In this document: positions 54,801 to 63,050 of the stretch, piece after piece
Layout: each line of letters begins with the position of its first letter
Numbering within the stretch: position 1 is the stretch's first letter
Source of the DNA: Saprospira sp. CCB-QB6
GTDB lineage: Bacteria > Bacteroidota > Bacteroidia > Chitinophagales > Saprospiraceae
Direction: 5' to 3'
DNA length: 64,000 nucleotides
NCBI RefSeq assembly: GCF_028464065.1
Contig: NZ_CP116808.1
Span: 248,001-312,000 of the forward strand
Made by a program: the position numbers and the translations under genes
The notes under the pieces: model-generated
Database searches by the model: none
Seen by the model: the letters and a program-made list of their open reading frames with translations, nothing else
What the model was told of the DNA's origin: nothing

Positions 54801-56788
54801 GAACGTTGCTTGGCCTTTGATGGCACCGACTTAATTTTAATCTGGTCATAATTGTGTACATTAAAATCACTCTTACGGGCTGATTCTTTATAGTGAAAAA
54901 GCTTTTTACGTAACACAATCAAATCTTCTTCAGGATCATAGGTTATAAAACCATCAGCAATCAACTCCTGAATTAATGTCGAGCCATTATCTCGATTATG
55001 AGAAGGAGAGCGTACATCATTGATAAAGTCCCAATAATAATAAGCATCTATCATCCCCTGAGAAAACACAGAGGGATATCCCTTCTCAAATTGATTCCAG
55101 TCGTCATAGTTGCGAATAACCTTATACTTCGGATTCAACTTTGCCTTTTGAATGGTTTTGCAATCCATAATATGCAGTTTTTCCATTCGCTTATCTAACA
55201 TCCCAAGCAAAAACTCTGGCGGTAATCTTCGACTATCATCCACCTGCAAAGTCAACTCCATATCCCATTTTGCTAAGCCATCATCAGGACACTCGCCATT
55301 AGCTCTTTGTTCCAAACTTGCCCCTAGAGCCTCTGAGATCAACCCAAACTTAATAATGGGGTTAATTGTCCCAATCAACTGATACTTATGCATGACATCA
55401 TCATCAAAATACTCATCAGAAGTGACCTCCATATTCTCTTTGTTATCCCCCAACTCCATTTCATCACTGTCAATCTGCCAACGAATAGAGTTTGTCCGCA
55501 ACTCTCCATCTTGCAAAGAGTTAGTAAAAGGTACTTTAGAGGTCTTATCTCTTCCTCGCTCTAAACTGAGGTACTTTTTCTTAATATCATAACGCATCAA
55601 GATATTGGGATGATAAATAGAATCAACCCCATTCTCTGTCCTAAAATAAATGCTTACCTCTGCCGAGAAAGACTCTACTTTTTGCCCTTTGGCAATATCA
55701 AAAGATTCGGCAAATGCCCGAACAACTAGCTCTCCTTTACTATTCGTAATCTCAATAACCGAACGGTCATTCTCATCTCCATACCCACGCACATAGTTCC
55801 CTTCCAACTTAAATCCACCCCGATAATCAACCCCCTCTCCAATATCCTCAATCGATACCCGCTTAGACTTTGAGTAAAAACGCGGATAAGACAAACTTGT
55901 AGGCTGCCGAATACCCTCCATATTTTTCCCCGTTTCCTCATCCTTATAAGTATATACCTCTGACCTTCTCGAAATCCGATCCTCAAAGATCCCTATCATT
56001 GACTCCTTAAAAACAGAAGGGTAAATTAAGGTAGAACTATCTACCTTATAAGACGTTTGCTTGGCTAAAATATTATAATTCTTGATCTCACAACGAGCAT
56101 CCTCAGCCCCCTCCTGACGCCAATAGACTACTCCCGACTCCCCTTTCCATACAGCCTCCTTGCGCAAGGGGTAATACACTCCAGAAGCTTCCTCTATAGT
56201 CAATGAATCACTTTTATTAAAACAGTAAAGCGTCGTATTTTTATATTGAATCCCCAACTCTCCCGCATCAAACTTAATCACAAAGTTTCGACTATCTGCC
56301 TTCCATGTATGACTCCCCCTACTCACCTTGTACAGATTATTATCAATCCAAAACCCCAAAGACCATTTGAGATAATTCTCAAACAAATAATTATCTCGAA
56401 TTTCTTTCCCCTCCAATACCTGAAGCGAAATATCTATCCAACGATCAAAATACTTCTGCGTCAAGCCATCATCTTCTGCAAAAGATACAATGGTCTCCAA
56501 TAAAGGACGAATGTAATTATGCCGCTTCATCTTCAACCCCACCATCTCATTAGTCAACCTCAAAAAGCCCTCATAATGCTGATCCGTTACTCGCCGCTCC
56601 TTAATCGCCTTCTTAAAACGCTTGAGCGTCTCCTCACAATCATCTCGCTTAAACTGAGTCAAGACATCCTCAATCTCATTAAACAATTTATCCCGATCTG
56701 TAGGCTCAAAAGGATCTGTATTGACCCCCTGCGCCCATACACTCCCCACAAAAAATAGGAGCCCAATCAATACCATTAGTTGCTTCAT
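51833..56788 (-). CDS. Very large secreted protein, beta-rich, family not recognised
   Basis: 1,651 residues with a signal peptide (about 1-20, GSVWAQ). The N-terminal ~170 residues are helical; the rest is a long run of short beta segments with many acidic residues and motifs of the type FxGxxxYxGxxxSxYI (for example GFLANGTLDYLGATISSEYI, then repeated patterns with FDxxNVEAIVDF). The end is not a T9SS sorting domain. Extended beta proteins of this kind occur across Bacteroidota and may be periplasmic or outer-membrane. A bridge-like or scaffold role is only a guess. It is monocistronic with a terminator. Confidence 0.8.
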   Translation of the reverse strand: MKQLMVLIGLLFFVGSVWAQGVNTDPFEPTDRDKLFNEIEDVLTQFKRDDCEETLKRFKKAIKERRVTDQHYEGFLRLTNEMVGLKMKRHNYIRPLLETIVSFAEDDGLTQKYFDRWIDISLQVLEGKEIRDNYLFENYLKWSLGFWIDNNLYKVSRGSHTWKADSRNFVIKFDAGELGIQYKNTTLYCFNKSDSLTIEEASGVYYPLRKEAVWKGESGVVYWRQEGAEDARCEIKNYNILAKQTSYKVDSSTLIYPSVFKESMIGIFEDRISRRSEVYTYKDEETGKNMEGIRQPTSLSYPRFYSKSKRVSIEDIGEGVDYRGGFKLEGNYVRGYGDENDRSVIEITNSKGELVVRAFAESFDIAKGQKVESFSAEVSIYFRTENGVDSIYHPNILMRYDIKKKYLSLERGRDKTSKVPFTNSLQDGELRTNSIRWQIDSDEMELGDNKENMEVTSDEYFDDDVMHKYQLIGTINPIIKFGLISEALGASLEQRANGECPDDGLAKWDMELTLQVDDSRRLPPEFLLGMLDKRMEKLHIMDCKTIQKAKLNPKYKVIRNYDDWNQFEKGYPSVFSQGMIDAYYYWDFINDVRSPSHNRDNGSTLIQELIADGFITYDPEEDLIVLRKKLFHYKESARKSDFNVHNYDQIKIKSVPSKAKQRSSNATFNIKEQSMETKGVISFTLSDSQRVYVSPLEQTVEMLANKDMLFNGVMEAGLLKFTGQNFRFYYESYEVAMDSIDFIDFYVYEREKYPSGPYAGFNSNERATTDEGQPSKKTVLINNQLRNTKGVLSIDAPSNKSGKQESPPEMPSVFVSDTAYVYFERESRLNEIYGEQVYPKEDFYYQVYPKFEIHTLKDYDSDNLRLRGCLTPADIFPKIYEPLKIMYLDLSLGFESETPGEEGYPIYLREDPGKGKGRFKGAFGISNQGFLANGTLDYLGATISSEYIELLPERFVADSVKDFALEEEVIDGVEFPKVDGQSVFIDWAPYSDSMYIESDMEEGVPFQFFESGEYVLDGSLNLTPNGLLGRGIFEWDEATLKSNPGGDFKFGRNSVTSPSTAVSIKQQGEVAFAFDNNNVEAIVDFDKRTGDFIAREKDLSTDLPYNSYKTSLDRFHWDMDKRNIHIDATEGKAGFFLATEESQDSLYFMGESADYDLNTGLLQVDGVDYIRVADAFIYPINQHIEIEGHAHMRTLDSSRIVADTFNQNHQILDATINIISKREYTADGFLEFNVDNFKDQKIKFDNIRVKQNEAQFITFGSGVLEEQDSFYLDRRTRFKGDVEMSAESKNLTFRGFAKLTSSVIPRPQWFGIDARIDKKNVAIDYELPTNPEGEALYVGLYLGMDSLYLYPSILAPKRDPKDRGIFEARGLIKFHQFKQMYMFGDSVKVMDPDTLGNLMTVSEKNAKVEAVGSFNLDGGFKKPELPPINIKSYGDFSFFLNKESEFRFDMASLMDFYLPDQLANLIIEDLQSNEETIEEILYTSVTNRSFKARLKEFVPDNEAFDKVWKKVANDNRLVLPKELNHTLFFSKMIMKWSPKTQSFVANGRLQLASMMGTHIGQVLKGAVEVQMDPFRDDVLNIYFVSPNGEWYYFQYSKGILTTASSKPEYNNAVAGLKRKFAKVKINGNTYSVEAGNSGMYSQFRLRANSAF

Positions 56789-56806
56789 CTCTTTTTTTAT
56801 TTTTTA

Positions 56807-56927
56807 TTTTTTGGGCCTCCGCAGCAAAGCTGCGGCGCTACGTTTCGGGGCTCGCTATTCGCTCGGCCCTGCGGCGGCAAGCCGCCTCGGTCTGGCCTGC
56901 GGCCACCCCTACACATCGCTAGGCCAT
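56807..56927 (+). repeat. GC-rich modular element, copy 19 (type B)
   Basis: Starts 18 nt upstream of the 1,651-aa gene's ATG, so it falls in that gene's promoter or leader. The variable hairpin is GGCGGC-AA-GCCGCC. Confidence 0.86.
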
Positions 56928-56937
56928 TGACCACCAA

Positions 56938-57639
56938 CTAATTAATAAGCCCTTCTAAAGGAACTAACTCTAAATAGTTGACTAAGGCATTCTTCTGCCC
57001 CAAAAAACAGTAATAGCCCAATGCCAATAATGGCCCTACATAATACAATAGGTACCCAAAATCTTTTTTATTGAAATAATATAAACTCAAAAATAAGGCG
57101 ATTGCCGCTGCTGACAAAATAAATCCTAAATCAACAAATACGCCCCCCCTTGGCCAATCCAATACCGTATAACTCAAACCAATTAAGCCAAAACAATGCG
57201 CCAAAAAATATAACCAAAGCGGCGACATCGTCAAAGCCGATCTAGGCTGCCGAATTAAATTGCTCAAAGGAAGAAATAAGGCTGAAAATAATAGAGCTCC
57301 CGAGGCCCAGAAGATACTCAAATCCAAAGCCGGCCAATCCCAATACCAAAATATCCCTGAAAATAATAAACAAAAATGCCCTAATAACTGCGGGCCCGTC
57401 CACAACCAAAAACGATCAAAATTGGGCCGCTTGATAAAAGGAGATAATGCCCGCCAACTATTCCATAACATAAAGGCCAATAAATAGAGGTATACTATCT
57501 CCGTATTTTCAACCGAAAAATTTGCATACAACTGTCTACTGGCCTCCATCAAAAAGAAGAGCGCTAAGTCTATAAGCAGTAAGGCTAGTAAATTGCCTTT
57601 GACCTCTTCTTCCTCCCAATAATCTAAAATGCTACTCAT
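56938..57639 (-). CDS. Hypothetical integral membrane protein
   Basis: 233 residues with about seven membrane helices (for example LLALLLIDLALFFLMEA, IALFLSLYYFNKK, YLLYYVGPLLALGYYCFLG). No charged active-site motif is seen. It starts 4 nt after the stop of the SPOR-like gene, so both form an operon on the minus strand. The function is unknown. Confidence 0.72.
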   Translation of the reverse strand: MSSILDYWEEEEVKGNLLALLLIDLALFFLMEASRQLYANFSVENTEIVYLYLLAFMLWNSWRALSPFIKRPNFDRFWLWTGPQLLGHFCLLFSGIFWYWDWPALDLSIFWASGALLFSALFLPLSNLIRQPRSALTMSPLWLYFLAHCFGLIGLSYTVLDWPRGGVFVDLGFILSAAAIALFLSLYYFNKKDFGYLLYYVGPLLALGYYCFLGQKNALVNYLELVPLEGLIN

Positions 57640-57643
57640 TCGC

Positions 57644-58228
57644 CTATTTGTTGGCGGTTTTCTTATTAGAAAAACGACGCAAGAAACTCTCTTTATAGCC
57701 CAAACTCAACAAAGCATTGCGAAACTTTTCTACTTCTACAGCCTGAAAACTCGGATTCAAGAGACCAAAAGATACTCGATAATACCCATTAGCATAGCTA
57801 ATGTGCAACTGCTTGGCCAAGTCTTCATTCCAAGCCGCTTTAGCCTGTAATTTTGATACATCCAAAAGCCGATCGGCTGAAAATTGCAAACTATGCGTCA
57901 AGGCATCTCCGTCTACAGACTCAAATAGAACATCTTCCTGTACAATGTAAGCGGCGTTAAAGCCCTTTTTCTTCACCTCTGCCAAGATGCGCTGAGCTGT
58001 TGCTTTTCCAAAGTACTTGCCCAAATAAATTCGGGTCAAGCCCTTATCTGTAGGCTCATAACTCAATACGCCATACTGGGCCAAAGGAGCAAAGATACTG
58101 CTGTCTATCGCCTGACTCATAGCGGCAATTCGCAGCTTATAAGTTCCTTCTACAATTTGGGCCTGTACTGCCGTCTGCCCCAATAACAAAAGGGCCAAAA
58201 CACTCATGAATAATCTAATGGTCTGCAT
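57644..58228 (-). CDS. Secreted SPOR-like protein
   Basis: 194 residues with a signal peptide (about 1-23, AVQAQ). Two similar halves have the fold pattern of SPOR domains: YKLRIAAMSQAIDSSIF with YLGKYFGKATAQRILAEVKK, and YRVSFGLLNPSFQAVEVEKF with NALLSLGYKESFLRRF. SPOR domains bind denuded peptidoglycan, so this is probably a periplasmic wall-binding protein. It is the first gene of a two-gene unit with a membrane protein. Confidence 0.75.
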   Translation of the reverse strand: MQTIRLFMSVLALLLLGQTAVQAQIVEGTYKLRIAAMSQAIDSSIFAPLAQYGVLSYEPTDKGLTRIYLGKYFGKATAQRILAEVKKKGFNAAYIVQEDVLFESVDGDALTHSLQFSADRLLDVSKLQAKAAWNEDLAKQLHISYANGYYRVSFGLLNPSFQAVEVEKFRNALLSLGYKESFLRRFSNKKTANK

Positions 58229-58320
58229 AAATTTATTTAAGTAAAAAATGATCGATTGATAATTTTAAGGTACAGCTTTTTTGTTGGACCAACAACAGTT
58301 TTTAATATACTTAAGGTTTG

Positions 58321-58467
58321 ACAGGCGGCGAAGCCGCCGCAGGCTTAGGGATGGATAGCAGGGCCGCCAAAGGCGGCAGACCCAGCGGCTGAAAGCCGCG
58401 CAGGGCCGAGCGAACAGCGAGCTGCGACACAGCCCGACCTGAGCGAAGCGAGGGGAAGCCCCAAAAC
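58321..58467 (-). repeat. GC-rich modular element, copy 20 (reverse, type A)
   Basis: Starts AGGCGGCGAAGCCGCCGC and ends GAGGGGAAGCCCCAAAA. It sits between the divergent SPOR-like and gcvT genes. The flanks 58229-58320 and 58468-58602 show no gene. Confidence 0.87.
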
Positions 58468-58602
58468 AACAGAAAACAAGCATTAGAAAAATTAAAGCCG
58501 AAGAGAAGCTCGACAAAACATAAAAACTTGTAGTTTCGTGCCGCAAGAACAAACAACCTATCTAGGCGGCAAAAATGGCGCTTGAGAACAAAACTATAGA
58601 TC

Positions 58603-59709
58603 ATGAAAAAAACAGCCTTACACCATATTCACGAACAACTTGGGGCAAAAATGGTCCCTTTTGCGGGTTATGATATGCCCGTTTCTTATGCGGGAATCAA
58701 AGCCGAGCATTTGGCCGTGCGTTCCTCTGTAGGTGTCTTTGACGTTTCGCATATGGGCGAATTTATTGTGCGTGGAAAAGAGGCGCTGGATTTGGTCCAA
58801 TGGGTGAGCTCTAATGATGCCAGCCGTTTGGAGATTGGCGATGTACAGTATAGCTGCCTGCCCAATGAAGAAGGGGGAATTATTGACGACTTTTTGGTCT
58901 ACCGCTTGGGCGAAGACCAATGTTCTGCAGGGGAACAAGCCTTTATGTTGGTGGTGAATGCCTCAAATATGAAAAAGGATTGGGATTGGTTGCAATCTCA
59001 AAATCGCTTTGACTGTGAGCTCATTGATATTTCGGATAAAACGACTTTGTTGGCCGTACAAGGCCCCAAAGCTACTGAAGCCCTGCAATCATTGACCGAA
59101 ATGGCCTTGGGCGAGATGAAATATTATAGCTTTCAGAAAGGAAAATTTGCTGGCTTAGATAACGTATTGGTTTCGGCTACAGGCTATACCGGAGCTGGTG
59201 GATTTGAGATTTATATTCGCAATGAAGATGCGGAAGCCCTTTGGACCGCCATTTTTGAGGCTGGTGCCCCTTATGCTATTCAGCCTGTGGGCCTAGGTGC
59301 TCGCGATAGCCTCCGCTTGGAAATGGGCTATTGCCTTTATGGCAATGATATTGACGATACCACTTCTCCTATTGCCGCTGGTTTGGGTTGGATCACCAAA
59401 TTGCAAAAAGGCGATTTTGTGGGTAAAGACAAAATTGCTGCGGTTAAGGAAAATAAGCCTACAGAAAAACTTTATGGATTGGTCATGGAAGGGAAACGTC
59501 CAGCTAGACAAGGTTATTTGGTTTATTCTGCAGCTGGAGAAGAAATTGGGCGCATTACTTCTGGCGGCCCCTCTCCTAGCCTAGAACAATCTATTGCCTT
59601 GGCTTATATCCAATCTAATTGGGCCAAAAAAGATACTGAAGTTTTGGTAGAGATTAGGGGCAAGCGCTTTGCGGCCAAGCTGCAGCGTCCTCCATTCTGG
59701 AAGGGATAA
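58603..59709 (+). CDS. gcvT: Aminomethyltransferase (glycine cleavage T-protein)
   Basis: 368 residues, normal length. Folate-binding and family motifs: [10 protein letters not shown] (N-terminus), [55 protein letters not shown] and the end [18 protein letters not shown]. It moves the methylene group of glycine from the H-protein lipoamide to tetrahydrofolate, releasing ammonia. A single gene; P- and H-protein genes are not nearby. Confidence 0.95.
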   Translation: MKKTALHHIHEQLGAKMVPFAGYDMPVSYAGIKAEHLAVRSSVGVFDVSHMGEFIVRGKEALDLVQWVSSNDASRLEIGDVQYSCLPNEEGGIIDDFLVYRLGEDQCSAGEQAFMLVVNASNMKKDWDWLQSQNRFDCELIDISDKTTLLAVQGPKATEALQSLTEMALGEMKYYSFQKGKFAGLDNVLVSATGYTGAGGFEIYIRNEDAEALWTAIFEAGAPYAIQPVGLGARDSLRLEMGYCLYGNDIDDTTSPIAAGLGWITKLQKGDFVGKDKIAAVKENKPTEKLYGLVMEGKRPARQGYLVYSAAGEEIGRITSGGPSPSLEQSIALAYIQSNWAKKDTEVLVEIRGKRFAAKLQRPPFWKG

Positions 59710-59714
59710 AGAAC

Positions 59715-59753
59715 AAAAGCGGATCAGGGAGCTAGCTCCTTGATCCGCTTTTT
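59715..59753. terminator. Bidirectional intrinsic terminator
   Basis: AAAAGCGGATCAGGGAGC / GCTCCTTGATCCGCTTTTT between the convergent gcvT and SPFH genes. Confidence 0.9.
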
Positions 59754-59772
59754 CATGTTAAGAGAAAGTAAT

Positions 59773-60717
59773 TTAGTGTTTCTCCTGTGCTTTCTTGATG
59801 GCCTCTTCTTCTAGAGAAGAGATTTTCAACTTATTGAGGTTGTCGCTCAATTGGGTACCCTCCATAATTTGTTGTTGGAGGCCAGAGAGCGTACCAGGGC
59901 TATAAGGCACCAAGATAGAGGCGTTTTTCTCTCCAATTTCCTTAACCGTGTCATAATGTTGGGTGAGCAACACAAACTGCATAATCTCAGAGGGAGAAAC
60001 ATCGCTAAGGGTATTGCTAAAGTCTTCTACCGAATCGGCAAAACCTTTAATAATGGCCAAGCGTTGTTCGGCCACCCCTTCCCCTTGTAGGCGTTTAGAT
60101 TCTTTTTCGGCTTCGGCATCCTTAATCTTAGAGATTTTGCGACCTTCTGCATCTTCGGCAATGGCTTCTTTATTTCGGCGGGCGGCATTGATGCGGTTCA
60201 TCGAATCTTTGACCAAGGGATCGGGATCAATATCTGTGATTAGGGTTTTGACAATGCGATAACCGTATTTTTCCATATGTTCCGCCAACTCCATACGAAC
60301 CGCAGTGGCAATATCATCTTTGCGGGCAAAAACATCATCTAGATCCATTTTAGGCACTTCAGCGCGGACCACATCAAAGATATAGGAAGAAATTTGGCCA
60401 TAGGGGTTATCCAATTCATAATAGGCCTCTTTCACCTTGGTATCCATAACTTGTACGTGCACCGAAGCTTGGAGCTTGACAAATACGTTATCCTTAGTTT
60501 TGGTCTCAATATGCACATCCATTTGCTGGATCTTGAGGTTAATTTGCTTGCTCACTTTATCTAAAAAGGGAACCACAAAGTTTAACCCAGGATGCAAGAT
60601 GCGATTATAGCGCCCTAAACGCTCCACAATATGAGCAGAACGCTCTCTGACCATCTTGAAAGAAGAAAATAATACATAAAGAATAAGCCCTAAGGCGATC
60701 AAGGGGAGAAATTCCAT
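59773..60717 (-). CDS. SPFH/band 7 membrane protein (QmcA/stomatin-like)
   Basis: 314 residues from the ATG at 60717; the frame is open to 60834 but the extra 39 residues lack sense. One N-terminal membrane helix (MEFLPLIALGLILYVLFSSF), then the band 7 domain: ERSAHIVERLGRYNRILHPG, DVHIETKTKDNVFVKLQASV and the helical EAEKESKRLQGEGVAEQRLA region. It oligomerises in the membrane, where QmcA-like proteins influence protease activity and membrane order. No NfeD partner gene is adjacent. Confidence 0.92.
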   Translation of the reverse strand: MEFLPLIALGLILYVLFSSFKMVRERSAHIVERLGRYNRILHPGLNFVVPFLDKVSKQINLKIQQMDVHIETKTKDNVFVKLQASVHVQVMDTKVKEAYYELDNPYGQISSYIFDVVRAEVPKMDLDDVFARKDDIATAVRMELAEHMEKYGYRIVKTLITDIDPDPLVKDSMNRINAARRNKEAIAEDAEGRKISKIKDAEAEKESKRLQGEGVAEQRLAIIKGFADSVEDFSNTLSDVSPSEIMQFVLLTQHYDTVKEIGEKNASILVPYSPGTLSGLQQQIMEGTQLSDNLNKLKISSLEEEAIKKAQEKH

Positions 60718-60861
60718 GTTTACAATTTGTACTGATTCTAAAAAAGATATTGGGGCTTGGCTTTGTGTGCTTTTGCACATACAATATAATGCAAAAAGTC
60801 TTATTAAGGGTTCAGCTTTACAGCTAAAAAACATATTTTCCAGCTATCAAAAATGTACATC

Positions 60862-61218
60862 ATGAACAAAAGACTAATTATCAGCAGTTTGTTTATCGCA
60901 GCTATTATTGCAGCCTGTGGCGGCCCAAATGAGAGCAACCTACAACAGAATAATAGCACGAGCAGCAACAGTACAAAGGCCCCAGAGAAAAAAGCCGTTA
61001 ATGGCGCTATGGTCTACAAGAAAAACTGCGTGGTTTGTCATGGATCCGATGGTAAAATGGCCCTAAATGGCGCCAAAGTATTGCCCGAATCTACTCTAAC
61101 ACTAGAAGAGCGCATCACGCATATCAAAAAAGGGAAAGGCGCCATGCAAGCCTATGAAGGCGTGCTCTCTGAAGCTGCTATTAAGGCCGTAGCCGAATAT
61201 ACCATGCAATTTAAATAA
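60862..61218 (+). CDS. c-type cytochrome lipoprotein
   Basis: 118 residues from the ATG at 60862 (another ATG at 60853). Lipobox IAAC, a polar S/N/T spacer, then a single-heme domain: CVVCH (heme attachment), GSDGKMALNGAKVL and a late Met-containing stretch (GAMQAYEGVLSEAAIKAVAE) that may give the sixth ligand. A small electron carrier anchored in a membrane. A cytochrome c maturation gene (ccmB) lies 0.6 kb downstream. Confidence 0.9.
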   Translation: MNKRLIISSLFIAAIIAACGGPNESNLQQNNSTSSNSTKAPEKKAVNGAMVYKKNCVVCHGSDGKMALNGAKVLPESTLTLEERITHIKKGKGAMQAYEGVLSEAAIKAVAEYTMQFK

Positions 61219-61225
61219 ATCATTT

Positions 61226-61798
61226 ATGCCTTTTGAGCTTGAAAGCCAGCGCTTGGGCCTCACCCAACTGAGCAGTGAATATGCTGAGCAGGTACAAGAG
61301 TATCTGGTTCGCAATCGTTACTTTTTTCAGCGCTATATGCCCCGCTGGCCTCAAGCTTTTTGTCAATTAGAAAACATAGAGCTGCGACTCAATGAAGAAA
61401 AATGGCTACAGCAACAGCGCCGCTTTATTCGCTATTATATCTTTCATCGCAGCGATAACCAAAAAAATCGCATCATTGGCGATATCTCTTATAGCCACTT
61501 CATTTATGGCGCTATGCGCTCTTGTTTTTTAGGCTATAAGGTCGACCAAAGTTTCAATAATTTGGGCGTAGCCACAGAAGCCCTCCGCTTGCTCAACCCA
61601 GAAATTATGCAGCGCTTTGATTTGCAACGCATAGAGGCCCATATTATGCCCCAAAACAAAGGCTCCAGACGCTTAATCGAAAAACTGGGCTTCGAGCTAG
61701 AAGGCATCGCCAAGCAGTTTATTTGTATCAACGGACAATGGGAAGACCACTGCCGCTACGCCTTTGTCAAAGGCCTCAGCCAAGAAGAATTTCACTAA
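61226..61798 (+). CDS. GNAT acetyltransferase (RimJ/RimL-like)
   Basis: 190 residues. RimJ/RimL type: ERLGL-like opening (LESQRLGLTQLS), IIGDISYSHFIYGAMRSCFL, GYKVDQSFNNLGVATEALRL (acetyl-CoA loop about 110-120), and the end of the fold IEAHIMPQNKGSRRLIEKLG and FELEGIAKQF. It acetylates a protein N-terminus or small molecule. It begins 7 nt after the cytochrome gene, so both may share a transcript. Confidence 0.9.
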   Translation: MPFELESQRLGLTQLSSEYAEQVQEYLVRNRYFFQRYMPRWPQAFCQLENIELRLNEEKWLQQQRRFIRYYIFHRSDNQKNRIIGDISYSHFIYGAMRSCFLGYKVDQSFNNLGVATEALRLLNPEIMQRFDLQRIEAHIMPQNKGSRRLIEKLGFELEGIAKQFICINGQWEDHCRYAFVKGLSQEEFH

Positions 61799-61826
61799 TT
61801 TTTGGCCGCTTGCGCTCCCTTTTTAC

Positions 61827-61834
61827 TAATTTCG
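61827..61834 (+). promoter_or_regulatory. Candidate -7 element for ccmB
   Basis: TAATTTCG resembles TAnnTTTG; a TTG (61802-61804) lies 22 nt upstream, giving a plausible -33/-7 pair 5 nt before the ATG. Confidence 0.35.
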
Positions 61835-61839
61835 CCCCC

Positions 61840-62502
61840 ATGAATATCTTGCAACAAACCTGGGCCCTGATTAAGAAAGATGCCCGCATCGAATGGAGAA
61901 AGCGACAAGCTATTGGCGGCATTTTACTCTACGTTTTATCCACTACTTTTGTGGTCTATAGCATTGTGGGCGAAAAAACCTCTGGGGTGGTTTGGGCCGC
62001 TCTCTATTGGATTATCGTGCTTTTTGCCTCGGTTAATGCCGTGGCCAAAAGCTTTGTGCAAGAAAATCAAGAACGGCAGCTCTATTATTACTCGCTGCTG
62101 CAACCTTCGGCCCTCATTCTCTCCAAAATTTTCTACAATACGCTCCTGCTTTTTGTAGTTTGTCTCCTGTCCTATGGCAGTTTTTCGCTCATTATGGACA
62201 ATCCCATCCGCTTTCAAGGCCTCTTTTTCTTGCTCATGTTTTTAGGCAGCCTTGGCTTTTCTATTGCCTTTAGTTTTGTGGCTGCCATTGCCGCCAAAGC
62301 CCAACAGGCCGCCACCCTAATGGCCATTCTCAGCTTTCCGATCGTCATTCCCATCCTGATGACGCTGCTGCGCCTCAGCAAAATTGCCCTGGGCCTAATG
62401 ACCGACACAATGTATTATAAAGACATTTTCATCCTTTTGGCCATTGATCTCATCTTAGGCAGTATTGTCTTGCTGCTCTTTCCCTTTCTCTGGCGAGATT
62501 AG
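61840..62502 (+). CDS. ccmB: Heme exporter permease CcmB
   Basis: 220 residues from the ATG at 61840 (an upstream in-frame start at 61723 lies inside the acetyltransferase gene). Six membrane helices; the opening WALIKKDARIEWRKRQAIGG, FVQENQERQLYYYSLLQPSA and ILSFPIVIPILMTLLRLSKI are typical of CcmB. With CcmA and CcmC it supplies heme for cytochrome c maturation. The partner genes are not in this window, but a c-type cytochrome is 0.6 kb upstream. Confidence 0.92.
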   Translation: MNILQQTWALIKKDARIEWRKRQAIGGILLYVLSTTFVVYSIVGEKTSGVVWAALYWIIVLFASVNAVAKSFVQENQERQLYYYSLLQPSALILSKIFYNTLLLFVVCLLSYGSFSLIMDNPIRFQGLFFLLMFLGSLGFSIAFSFVAAIAAKAQQAATLMAILSFPIVIPILMTLLRLSKIALGLMTDTMYYKDIFILLAIDLILGSIVLLLFPFLWRD

Positions 62503-62506
62503 TTTC

Positions 62507-62652
62507 TTTTTTGGGGCTGCCCCTCGCTTCGCTCGGGTCGGGCTGTGTCAGGGCTCGCAGTTCTGCTCGGCCCTGCAGGCTTTTCGCTTCGCTCAAAAGC
62601 CTTTGGTCTGCGGCTGCGCCGCCCCCTTTTCCATCCCTCAGCCGAGAGGCTG
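62507..62652 (+). repeat. GC-rich modular element, copy 21 (type A)
   Basis: Core diverged to GGCTCGCAGTTCTGCTCGGCCC. The variable hairpin is long: GGCTTTT-CGCTTCGCTC-AAAAGCC. It begins 4 nt after the ccmB stop. Confidence 0.83.
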
Positions 62653-62810
62653 GCTAAAGCCAGCCCCAGAACAAAAGCCTTTGGCCGAGCATAAGCGCTC
62701 AGCAGCCTTCGGCTGCTGTCAAAGCCCGCCCACCCTCCCCTCTTCGGGATTCCTTAGGGAATCCCTTGGGGGAGTTTGGGCCATTTTTTTTGGTCCTTTT
62801 TGCAGCAGAC
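62653..62810. other. Cluster of unrelated hairpins
   Basis: GGCTGGC-TAAA-GCCAGCC, GCAGCC-TTC-GGCTGC and GGGATTCC-TTA-GGGAATCCC lie in a row between two GC elements. I see no gene and no T-tract at these stems. Confidence 0.6.
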
Positions 62811-62976
62811 AGGCGGCAAAGCCGCCGCAAAGGAGCGCAGCGACGCGGCTGAGGGGCTGGAGCAGGGCCGCCGCAGGCGGCAGACCTAGCGGGCAGAGCC
62901 CGCGCAGGGCCGAGCGAGCAGCGAGCTGCGCAATGGCCCGACCCAAGGCCGCAGGCCGCAGGGGCAGCCCCAAAAC
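62811..62976 (-). repeat. GC-rich modular element, copy 22 (reverse, type A)
   Basis: Same strand and same sequence as copy 17 over about 138 bases, with an extra CAAAGGAGCGCAGCGACGCG segment at its left end. Confidence 0.88.
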
Positions 62977-63050
62977 AAAACGCCAAAAAAATGTATCTTA
63001 ACATCTGGAAGAGTATTAGTGAAGTATTAAGAACATCTAAACCTAAAAAC

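Noticed and set aside
62465-63001. 178-residue plus-strand frame
   Set aside because: It overlaps the end of ccmB and consists of translated GC elements.
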